From Nannochloris sp. 'desiccata' (Eukaryota; Chlorophyta; Trebouxiophyceae; Chlorellales; Chlorellaceae), in contig JAGTXX020000006.1 in the NCBI GenBank assembly GCA_019044685.2, forward strand, positions 930,001-994,000: a DNA stretch of 64,000 bases, in the 5' to 3' direction. Positions 54,751-64,000 of the stretch are shown here, piece after piece. Within the stretch, counting starts at the first letter, position 1, and each line of letters begins with the position of its first letter. The notes below the pieces were generated by a model, which did no database searches, was not told the origin of the DNA, and saw nothing but the letters and a program-made list of their open reading frames with translations. Made by a program: the position numbers and the translations under genes.

Positions 54751-55029
54751 CCGGCTCTCTGGGTACTATTAATTTCGTTTCCGCATTGGTTTTGTTGAAG
54801 TTTCTTTTAGTTGTAACTATTAAAAGTTATCCTAATGAAATGCGGAAACAGAAGGCGGCCACGAAAAGGCCGCGCAATTGCATTAAAGACCTCGAGTTTG
54901 CGCAACAAAGTGCTCATAAAAATGAGAAGCTCTGATGACATTGTGAAGTAAATCATTTTTTTTATTTCGAAATCCTGGTAATCAAGGCGAAGAGGCCAAT
55001 ACTCCTACGAGGGCCACTGACCATTGTAA

Positions 55030-56363
55030 ATGATCAAGCCTAAAGCTCGCATTAATCTAGGCTTATACACAAGGGGAGTCAGACCAGTTGCACCAAGTTG
55101 CAACGGCAGACCTGTCAAAAGAGTGATGACCCTTAATGCAGCACCTACACCTTCAGAACAGGAAGAAGCTATGGAACTAGATGGCAGCGTCACCACCGCC
55201 TCAGAGGCAAGTTATTTTTTGTTTTCGAACCGAGCAAAGTAGATCAGCTAATCGTACCAATTTGTCCAAACAAAACTGCCATTCACACGCTGATATCTTA
55301 ATCTCTTGGATAACTACAGGAAGTCGCACCCCAACTGTCACGCTGGCAACGCATAGGCCAGAGCTTCAATGTGGCGGGAATCGCATTTTTTGCAAAAATG
55401 GTTTTGGTAAGGGTTTTTCAACATATACGGCACAGTAGCAATTATTATTTCTCAATATCAACTGAAATTTTATTTTTAATGCCAATGGTATCCAATTCAT
55501 TCCTAAAAAAATGCGCAGACTGATCGATCCATGGCAATCCCTCATCTCCAAATCGACGATCTCCGACAAGTTCAATGGGCAGCACTGAAAAAAGCAGGAT
55601 TTGAAGGATGTATATTTGATAAGGATAATACATTGACAGAACCATACCGTTTAGAATTGCGTTCATCTGCTGCGGCGTCTTTGGAAGAGTGTAGAGCTGC
55701 ATTTGGAAAGGCTAAAATTGTTTTATATAGTAATTCTGCCGGGCTGGAGCAATTTGACCCTGAAGGTGTTGAAGCAGAGGAGCTAGAGGAAGTATTAGGG
55801 ATTGCAGTGCTGCGACATAAAGAGAAGAAACCTGCTGGAGGACCTGAAGACGTGGAGAGGCATTTTGGGTACGGCATTTTTTGTTTTTGTTCAAAGTTTA
55901 AAAAACGTCGGTGGAGTTTGTTTTGTAATAGTAACAATTACTTTATTTTTTTGTGCAGATGCAAAGCAGAGAAGTTAATTATGATTGGTGATAGATTCTT
56001 AACTGATGTGGCCTTTGGAAACAGGCTGGGTATGCTGACTATTCGGCCAGAGCCTTTTACTTCTGAAGGAGAAACTACGGCAGTCAGAGCGGTGAGTTTT
56101 AAAGCTTTTTTTTTGTTTCTCAAGGGGAAGAACTGTGTGCTTGTGTTTCAGATCTGCTGTGTTGATTTGTCCATCATTGTTTCTTAATATATTTTCCTCT
56201 CCCTCCCCAAAATGTATGTGCGCAGGCACGGGCAGTTGAAGGGGCCTTTGTGGCTAGGTGTCGTAGTCGAGAGATACTGCCACCAGCTCATGCATTAGTT
56301 GCAGGAGCAAATACCCTAGCTTCATTTTTAAAAGAACTTGATGACAATATTGCTACTAGATGA
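55030..56363 (+). CDS. Phosphatidylglycerophosphate phosphatase, GEP4/PGPP-type HAD enzyme
   Basis: It dephosphorylates PGP to phosphatidylglycerol, needed for thylakoid lipid and cardiolipin. Exons 55030-55206, 55320-55406, 55519-55868, 55959-56091 and 56226-56363 stay in frame (0, 0, 2, 0) and give 294 residues. HAD motifs: CIFDKDNTLTEPY (DxDxT-like, motif I), VLYSNSAG (motif II), RHKEKKPAGG (Lys) and MIGDRFLTDVAFGNRLGM (motif IV). Intron 1 is a GC-AG intron (CAGAG|GCAAGT). The first ~60 residues (MIKPKARINLGLYTRG onward) resemble a transit peptide, so plastid or mitochondrial import is likely. An internal Met precedes AIPHLQIDDL. It is divergent from the kinase gene. Confidence 0.9.
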
Positions 56364-56793
56364 ATCCATTGAGGGTTTAATACTGCTAACGTGTGCAGAA
56401 TTGCTGTTTAAAGAATGGAATTTGAGCAGCATAGGACAACAAGCAAGAGCAAACGCTTTTGTATTTTGGGTCCCCACTGGCAGTGTGCATTAATTATTGA
56501 TAAGGATGAGTTCACGCAGCAGAGCGTATAATGATTAATAGTTGATTTGGTTTGAATTGATCCCTGTAAGTTGTTTGTTGTCGTCGCTGCCAGCAGTGCT
56601 CGGAGCACAGTGCTCCGCTTTGGCCCGCCGTGGTCAACTTGAAACAGTGAAGAAACAAGAATTGAAGACAACAACGATAAATCGGATAATATAATATATT
56701 GGATAAATATAGCTGTCTAACGGCATCGTAAAGGCCCGTTTACTCACCTTTGTCGCACTCATGTCGAACAACTGACAAAAAGTAGTTGTTGCC
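56364..56793. other. Intergenic: phosphatase 3' region and ASPM-like promoter
   Basis: 430 bp. A four-codon upstream ORF (56761-56775) precedes the ASPM-like start by 18 bases. AGCAGTGCTCGGAGCACAGTGCTCC at about 56590 contains an imperfect inverted repeat. No gene was recognised. Confidence 0.45.
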
Positions 56794-59700
56794 ATGAGAA
56801 ACTCAGGCTCACCCTGTGCGTCTGAAGGCGCTCCTCTAGAAATAAAAATACCCCAAGAAGAAATTCAGGTACGTTTCTAAATGAGAAGATCTTAAAGATC
56901 TTACTCTCCTAGACGCTCATTCATCTTGGATTTTGCTGCTGCAGTTACTTGAGTGCAAGTTTTCGAGAGTGCAAGTAGGTGAAGCTAAGGTCGTCCCTTT
57001 AAATTTGACAAATCATTCTAGTGACACCCAAGAGCTGAGGATTGCCCAATCGTTACGATCAGCTGCTGCAGAGCTGATCTTATTAACTCATGGGCAAAAT
57101 GTGGACAGCATTACTATATCTCCAGATTCTACATTGCAAGCAGGTCTTCGACTGCATCTTCCAAAAGAAGGTCGTATTGCAGAGACACTAGTATTAGAAA
57201 CGCAGCAAGGATTGCAGATCAGACTCACAGTAACGGCAATTGGGACGCTCGATGGTTTGCCTGCATTGAAAAGAAGCAGCACCAAGCTGCGAGCTTTCGG
57301 CAAAGCGCAGAGGGTGTTGGTGCAAGCAAATGATACGACTCAGATCTGCTCACCTTCTTTTCTGGACGACGTAGCTGCAACTACAACTAGTAGTATATAC
57401 CAGGCTGCACCACAACTGCCGCCACAACAACAGCAGCAGAGATCACGTACTCTGGCCTCCAAGCCTGCTGCTTCATCTGATACTACCACGGGAAATCGTC
57501 CAGTTACTATTATAACACATAGACGTGTCGCCCAAGCACCAGGGTCGATGGATCTCAGTTCTCCAGATCCTCAACAAAATAACTGCAGCCACCGGTCCCA
57601 CCCTCCTACATTAAATATGAATTTAAACAATTACATCCAGGAACGGGATTTAGTTTCGTCAATGGACCGTCAAGAAGCTGCACTATGTTTGTGGCTTAAT
57701 AATATGATATCTGGAGAACACGTAGTTATGGAAGAAGAGGGAAAATTAGAGGCTGCAACAACCTCCTCCTCCTCCTCCTCCTCCTCCTCCTCGCGTGCTG
57801 CCTCCCGATTAGCTGCTAGAATGCGAAGCCGGCTGTGGGAAATCTATTCTCAAGATATAGAGTTACGAGATGGTATGCTCCGTGTAGAACAGCGGATAGA
57901 TAGCGGACAGCTCAAAGCCAAAACCGCCGAGGCAGCACTTGGCGCAGTCCAAGAATCAGCCAGCGTTAGGAAAGCCTTGGCTGCTTTCCATCCTTTGTGG
58001 CTTCAACTGGCTGCAGAAATCGCAGTAGGCCGTCCTTCCAAGGCCATGTCTTTGGATAGTTTTATAAAAGGTCACGTATTAGCAGATAAAGCGCTATTAA
58101 TTCAGCATAAAGGGTTTCACACTGCAGCATACTGGTCTCAGCTTGGTGCCTTGGTGACAAAACGAATGCTCCTTATAATCGCATTATTAGACCGTGCGGG
58201 AATCAAGAATGGTTCAACTACCAGCTACCCTTTACTTTTCAAGTCTGGTTGTGGTATTTCTAATTCTGCTGATGCTCTTCAAGCTGCAGTAGGGTCTCTT
58301 CTTGGTGAAGTCGAAGTTGGCCGTCGCCTCGGTCGTCTAGGGTTCAAAGTTTCCTATGCCCAAACTCCTAGGCAAGAAATTAATTTCAAAGTGAGAAATA
58401 TAGCAATAGATATGCGAGATGGACTGAGATTGTGTCGCTTAGTGGACGAAGCAGTGGGAGATCAATCTAAGGGCGTGTTTCAGTCTGCACGCTTTCCAGC
58501 AGTACGGCGCCCTGATAGGCTGTACAATATAGAACTCGCGTTAAAAGCATTGAAAAATGAAGGTATGGATACTGCAGGAACTTTTTGTACTCAAAACCTC
58601 GCAGCTGGTAGCGCTTCCCTCGCAGCTGCTATTGTGAATGGTGACCGAAGCGCCACGCTGTGCCTGCTATGGCGCCTGGTACTGCAGCATTACCTGCCTC
58701 GTTTAGCTAATTTTGCTGAATTGAATATAGAAATTGATCAGTTGGATTTAAAGACACCTCAGCTAGATAGTATTACTATCGATAGTGAGCTGGCAGCAGA
58801 CGCCGGCCGCAGTGGTGGCAATGTCGCTGTTCTGTTGCGGTGGATGAGTGCTGTGACTAGCAAATATGGTTTGCATGTATCAAATTTTGGACGAGATATA
58901 GTAGATGGAAGTGCATTTTGTGTTCTGATTCATCATTACCTAGGAGCCGCACACATGCCGCTTGCTAGCATATTCAAATCTTCAACTTCTATTGCCCAAC
59001 AAGGCACCACTGCAGACATTGAACAAGGCATCCGCAGTAATTTTGCTGCTCTTCAGACCGCTGTTGAGACTTTACACGTGCCTATGATTGTCACAGCAGA
59101 CGATTTCCTTTCTGTTGGAGGTGCTGATCATCGTGCTGTGACGTTGTTTACTGCCACTCTTTGCCACCGATTGATAGAAAGTAATAGAGAGCATCGTGCT
59201 GCGATGGTCATTCAACGACGGTGGAGGCAACGCGGCTCTTACAGACCTGGTACTGCACGGCAGCATTTACATAGCTGGATTGCTGCATCTAGTGTTATTC
59301 AACGTTCTGTCCGTGTGTGGTTGCTCCACCGTGGATTAAACCAGTTTGTTCAAGATAAAAGAAGGCTTGAGATCGCAGTAACTAAATTGCAGGCAGCGTG
59401 GAGAGGTCGATCGTATAGAGAAGAATATTTAGCTTCTAGAGCAGCAGTAATAACTATCCAAACTGCTTGGCGTGGTGTCATGGCTCGTAGAGAGGTATTT
59501 AATACTAAATTGATGCCTCAAATTGCAGCTGCAGGGTTCCAGAAACGGGCAAAACTAATTGCCGTCAATCAGGTGTGGTCTGAACAACGCGCTGCGATAA
59601 GAATTCAAGCAGTGTGGAGAGGTTCTGTGCAAAGAAGACAATTCTTAGCACATCTCAAAGAGAATACTGCGGCTGTGTGCATTCAAAAGTGTGTTCGAGG

Positions 59701-61051
59701 TATGCTGGCTCGAAAAGCGGCAGCCATCCGACGCCAGCACTTGGCTGCCTTACGCGAACAGGCAGTGGAGCAAACCAAGCGTCGTATGGCTGAATTAGCT
59801 AAAGTAATGGCTCAATATGCTGTGAGAACTGCTGCAGCAAAAAGGATTCAAGCTGCGTGGAGAGGTTACTGTTGCCGAGTTCATTACCAGGCACTGCTTG
59901 ATGAGAAAGCTGAGATGAAAGAAAAGAAAGCTCAGCGTAGAGCGGATGCTGGTGCTTTAATTGCTTCTTGGGGTCCTACATTCAGAGATAGGCTCTGGTT
60001 TATGAAGGCTCGTCGTGCAGCATTGGTCTTGCAAGCTGCCTGGCGCCGTAAATTAGCTCAGCAAAATGCAGCTGCAATTGTTATTCAAAAGAATATTCGA
60101 GCATATTTAGCTGTACGTCAGCTGGCAGTAAGTAAAACAGCTGCTTTGAAGATTCAGTCAGTATATAGAGGATACGTTGTGCGTGCTGGGCACCCTGAAG
60201 CAGAGAGCTTGCACGGTATCCGCACTCGCTTGCGTGCAGCAGGAGCACGATCAGGAAGAGCATCACAACACACGATTGGATCTCGAACTGCTGCTGCTTT
60301 AGAAGCTTTATCTTCTTCCAGAAGCCGTGCGCTACCCTCCTTTGCGGTGCTCAAAGACTTGGCTCGTTGCACAGAGGCTTCTCTTACCAGCTGCACCATG
60401 GTGGTTGAAAGGGGAGCTCTGACCACCCTTCTTTGTGGAGCTGTCGCTTCTGGACGAGATAAAACTCTTGGCGAGGCACTTAATTGGGCACTACAGTGCA
60501 TAGCCAACGTGTGCTCTTGCAGAAGTTTAGTAAACAACCTGTTTTACAAAAGTTTAGAAAACGGTGGTATCTCTCAGCTCGTTGATCTCTTACAGCAGCT
60601 TCGTGAGCGGGAAGAACCCTTTATGGCCACGGTTGCTATCCTCGAGGGTTTCACCAACGAAGCAAAACGTGGCAGCGCTTTGAAGGAACAAAAGCCTGAG
60701 TTGGTGGCACGTTTAGAGGGAGTTGCACGACTTCTAAACCACAAACGAGCAGGAGCAGCTACCTATCTAACTAAATTAGAAGCTCAAAAAGGGTCTGATG
60801 TTTCAGCACGACAGGCAACACGAGGACTGGTATCTGTGACCAAGCAGTTGATGGCTCTGGGTAAAGTTTTAGAAAATGTAGGTGCTCAAGATTTGAATGA
60901 ATTATTAGCTGTCGGAACGACAGTTGGGGGCAGTGGCAGTATCGTTGCTGGTGTTGGCAACAGGAGAGCGAGTGGTGTGGTCGTTCCCTTAATGAGGGGC
61001 AAGAATACTATCGTCAGAGCTGCATTGGCAGAAATTAGCAACAAGAGGTGA
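56794..61051 (+). CDS. ASPM: ASPM-like spindle protein: ASH, calponin-homology, IQ and ARM regions
   Basis: ASPM/abnormal-spindle proteins focus microtubule minus ends at spindle poles. Exons 56794-56868 and 56945-61051 join in phase 0 and give 1,393 residues. An N-terminal ASH domain is visible (FSRVQVGEAKVVPLNLTNHS). Two calponin-homology domains follow: VGRRLGRLGFKVSYAQ with RDGLRLCRLVDEAVGD, and LLRWMSAVTSKYGLHVSNFG. A series of IQ calmodulin-binding motifs follows (AAMVIQRRWRQRGSY, AVTKLQAAWRGRSYREEY, AVITIQTAWRGVMARRE, AAKRIQAAWRGYCCR, ALKIQSVYRGYVVR). The end is an ARM-like helical region (LQCIANVCSCRSLVNNLF). The IQ array is far shorter than the animal one, as in plants. A (TCC)n run encodes poly-Ser. 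Confidence 0.88.
57762..57792 (+). repeat. (TCC)n microsatellite coding poly-Ser in the ASPM-like gene
   Basis: About ten uninterrupted CTC/TCC units, read as serine in the gene's frame. It lies in a loop between the ASH and first CH domain. Confidence 0.85.
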
Positions 61052-61181
61052 TAATAGAGAAGCATCTTATCGATCGATTGAAATTTCATGTATCTGTCCA
61101 CAGAAGTTCTTTTAAAACATCATTTATTCAACCATATTTAAAAAAGAGAATGGAAATCACAACCACCCTAAAGTTAATTTA

Positions 61182-63914
61182 TCAACTTGGCGGCCTAATG
61201 ATTGGCGTTTTCAAAAGCGTGCCTGGCTCTCTTATTGCATATTCTAGCTTCAGATCTTCGGGCCTCTTCCACATCCATTGTTTTACTGCAGCTAATGTAA
61301 AATCCCAAGGCACTGCGGCACCTCCACACGTAATCAGCAAAGCTTGATTCGATGAAGCTGAACCAGCAGCCGTGCCGGTAGAGGCGGAGATTGGTCTCAG
61401 CTGTCGAATGTTAATCAAAGAGCCCAAAGTACCGCTACTACTTTGCGTGGTAGTACCATTGTTATTAATATTAGTAGCAGTAGTAGTATCAATAGCATCT
61501 CCACCACCTTTACCAGAGGACGGCGAGCCCCCTACAGAATGACCATGACCTCCCGTCTCACCACCTCGTTGCTCCTCTTCCCACAAAGCTTGCTTTTCAG
61601 GAGACCAAAACAACGGCTCTTCTGCCAAATTGATACCCTGATCTGCCATTTTCCTCATTACGTAATCTGCAACTTTGTCTATTCCCAACACTCGGGGTGC
61701 GTTTAACTTACTCTGTAGCAAAGACGGTAAGCCAGAATTTGCAGCCGGGATCAAAATAAATGCCATTTTCAAGTCTTTACCGGTGGGAATTCTTTTCCTA
61801 AGAACGCAATCAGCAACCCATTGTGGAATTAAATCTCCCTCAGCTTCTGTTCCATCGAACGCGTCGATAGTGCGCCGCCATGGGGCTATTCCGTTCCCAC
61901 CCGACACCATGATCACTGGTGGCAATTCACAGCGCAAAGAAAAGGCCACAGCAGAAGAGGAGGAGGAGGAGGTAGAAGGAACTGCTGGTATAGTATTTGT
62001 CTCTTCTCTCTTATCAACATCCACCATCTGCTGGTCTTTATCGCCTTGCTGCTGCTGCTGCTGCACTCCACCGTCATTCAATACTTCTTCCCCTGTTCTT
62101 CTTTCAGCCCATTTAGCAAACAACGCTCCCAGCATACACTGCGCCATATTAATTTTGGCATCTGCAGGTGCAGCTGCATCTCCTAAATCTCTCTTATATG
62201 CCTCCGCTAAGAAGCAACCAGGGGACTCCATGACGCCAGCGAGGCATCCAAGACGGGTATCTGGCTGAAACCACGGCCAGACATTGTGTGCAGGATCAAA
62301 CAACTGCCTTTCTGCGTCTTGCAGAGTACCTAATTTGCCTAGATCCCTCACAGGAACGCCAATACTCAAATCCCATAAAAGAATATTGTCCTCGGCGTCT
62401 TGGGTGAGAACATGGCGACGGTTGGTGAGGACAGCAATTTGTCGGATTGGAGGGGTGCCAGTGATGGTTAACGCGATTGAAGAGGAAGGGTGGAGAGGTG
62501 GACGATTAGTAGTACTAGTAGGGGAAGTTGTTAGGTTATTGCTGCTGCTGGTGTTGAAGGTCATTCGAGATCGAACGGCGGGAAGCGAGCCGGCTATAAA
62601 AAAATGCTTATTTTTATTGGTAGCAGCAGCAGGTGGGTCAGCATCATCAGTACTATTGCCAAGCTTCCAGCACCTAAGGGTACTCTGTGTAGTTGCCACC
62701 CACAACGCATCCCCCAGCCTTGCTCCACTACTACCACTGGTATGACTGACAGGGGCAAGTGCTGCTACCGGGTTGCTTTCTTCAGCTACCAGCTGACTCA
62801 CCTTGGACCCCACATGGGTGCGGTAGACACACCCATCCCGTCCACCACTATAAACACTTTCTAAACCCGCATCCGCAGGCGCCAGAGCCCATACGCTATC
62901 TGTATGCACAGCAAGAGTGCTAAATGCTCGACGTTGCCTTACATCCCACGCCCTGATTGTATGGTCAGAAGATCCTGAGACCAACGCAGAGGCGTCAGGA
63001 CGCATACAGAGTGCTCGTACAGTCTCGGAGTGACCTCGTAGCTGGGCTTCAACTCTCCCTGAACGACTATCCATCAACCAAATACACCCATCGCTGGTCC
63101 CTGCTGTGAGTACATTCCCTGTAGTATCCATCGCTAAAGAATATATACTGCCTACGATACCTTGTAGCTGGGCGCTGGGGACGCTACACGTCGAACCAGG
63201 GTATTCAGATTGCCTTTCTGCAGCAGCTGCGGCACTACCAGTGGTACTTCTAGTAGTACGTAGCACCTGAGTTGCTGTTAAATTCTGCAAATCCCAGAGC
63301 ATGACCTCACCACCAAGGCCACCTGAAGCTACCATTGGCCTTGATTCCGCTGTAGCGAGGGAGGTGACGTAATCTGTATGTCCACACAAACATGCTTCAC
63401 TTCTACTAACACGTGCACCTGTTGCTGTCCCTGTGTTGTCGTTATTGTTTTCTCCTTCCCCTTGTGCTTTCCAAACACGGATTGTTTTATCGGAAGAACA
63501 CGAGACCAGAATATCTTCATCTATCAGTGTGATTGCGTTGACCCAGTCAATATGACCTTCATAGTCTGTTTTGAGAACAGGTGAAGGTGAAGAAGAAGTA
63601 GAAGGAGAGGATGAGGTCTCAGCTGTAGAAGGCACGCTCCACTTTTTAATTATCGAGTCTCTAGAGGCAGTCCATAGGGTGGAGGCATCGGGAGATACCA
63701 CGACAGAATTTATTCCAGCACAGTGCTATGAAAATTTGAGAAGGAATGAGAGGTTGGAACGGTTTAGATATCTATACTGAAAAGGTACTACTGCACTGCT
63801 ATTGATGTAAATCTAATTTCTTACCTGCCAGGTGGTATGGCGAAAGACAAAGGTTACTGTCCTCTCCTCCCGCCTGGGGGCTGGTTTTGGAGCGCTGGTG
63901 TGGTAATATGACAT
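61182..63914 (-). CDS. WDR48: WDR48/UAF1-type WD40 protein (deubiquitinase activator)
   Basis: WDR48 binds and activates USP1, USP12 and USP46, acting in DNA-damage tolerance. Exons 63914-63825 and 63725-61182 join in phase 0 and give 877 residues. The junction gives VTFVFRHTTWQ followed by HCAGINSVVVSPDASTLWTA. WD repeats are clear (YEGHIDWVNAITLIDEDILV; LRGHSETVRALCMRPDASAL, then SDHTIRAWD; TDSVWALAPADAGLESVYSG). The C-terminal DUF3337 region has APWRRTIDAFDGTEAEGDLI, PQWVADCVL and, at the end, VPWDFTLAAVKQWMWKRPED with the SUMO-like-domain character of WDR48. It is longer than human WDR48 (677) because of Ser-, Gln- and Gly-rich inserts. It converges on the ASPM-like gene with 130 bp between stops. 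Confidence 0.92.
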
Positions 63915-64000
63915 GGATAGCTTGAACCCACTACCCAAAATTAGACAACATGCGCACGCGTATTATAAAACGAAGAAAGGGTATAGGGAAAAGGCTGCTT

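Noticed and set aside
1..64000. tRNA, rRNA, CRISPR arrays, bacterial operons or riboswitches
   Set aside because: No T-loop consensus, rRNA segment or regular spaced repeats were recognised by eye; the window is eukaryotic nuclear DNA. A covariance-model scan could still find a small RNA gene.

Overview
This is a gene-dense stretch of nuclear DNA from a photosynthetic eukaryote, most likely a green alga (Chlorophyta) with a compact genome of the Trebouxiophyceae/Picochlorum type. The group is inferred from four things. Nuclear genes encode plastid proteins with simple transit peptides and no ER signal: SufB, an ATP/ADP translocase with a VRVQA-type processing region, and argininosuccinate lyase. 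There is a plant-type PEP carboxylase ending in QNTG and a plant-type topoisomerase VI B subunit. The REX1-type gene pair is known from Chlamydomonas. Introns are short, have GT/GC-AG borders, and mostly interrupt the first codons of genes. The species cannot be read from the window. All exon models were built by hand from splice consensus and reading phase; no search was run.

Layout, left to right. 1-4.7 kb: XRCC4 (cut by the edge), TRM5 and a JmjC oxygenase. 4.9-7.3 kb: plastid ATP/ADP translocase. 8.1-12.2 kb: PPIL4-type cyclophilin and shugoshin. 12.4-17.3 kb: cathepsin X/Z, argininosuccinate lyase and a TrmL-like tRNA methyltransferase. 17.6-21.96 kb: SufB, a CysQ-type PAP phosphatase, and the REX1-B/TFB5 pair. 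22.2-25.9 kb: pinin, RRS1 and the mitochondrial calcium uniporter. 26.2-31.4 kb: TOP6B, signal peptidase subunit SPCS3, a small ORF with a possible AUC start, and SEH1. 31.9-38.4 kb: PEP carboxylase, an unrecognised protein, and gamma-tubulin complex protein 3. 39.3-45 kb: a two-pass membrane protein, an ankyrin protein whose start overlaps the stop of a small hairpin membrane protein, and a small mitochondrial helix-repeat protein. 45-47.4 kb: a gene-poor, compositionally odd island. 47.4-64 kb: RPB2, a myristoylated GAF-PAS-kinase, a GEP4-type phosphatase, an ASPM-like protein and WDR48.

Most genes are housekeeping, arranged as divergent pairs sharing 200-430 bp promoters (XRCC4/TRM5, PPIL4/shugoshin, TrmL/SufB, TFB5/pinin, MCU/TOP6B, SEH1/PEPC, kinase/phosphatase) or as convergent pairs. 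Chromosome and spindle functions recur (shugoshin, GCP3, ASPM), as does DNA repair (XRCC4, TFB5, REX1-B, WDR48).

The most interesting signals concern translation. TFB5 and REX1-B look like one dicistronic mRNA: 19 A/T-rich bases separate the reading frames, and the first frame has no internal AUG in any phase. A second pair (small membrane protein and ankyrin protein) overlaps as ATGA. Two enzymes, TRM5 and the PAP phosphatase, carry a weak upstream AUG and a perfect Kozak AUG just after a targeting peptide, which suggests two products per mRNA.
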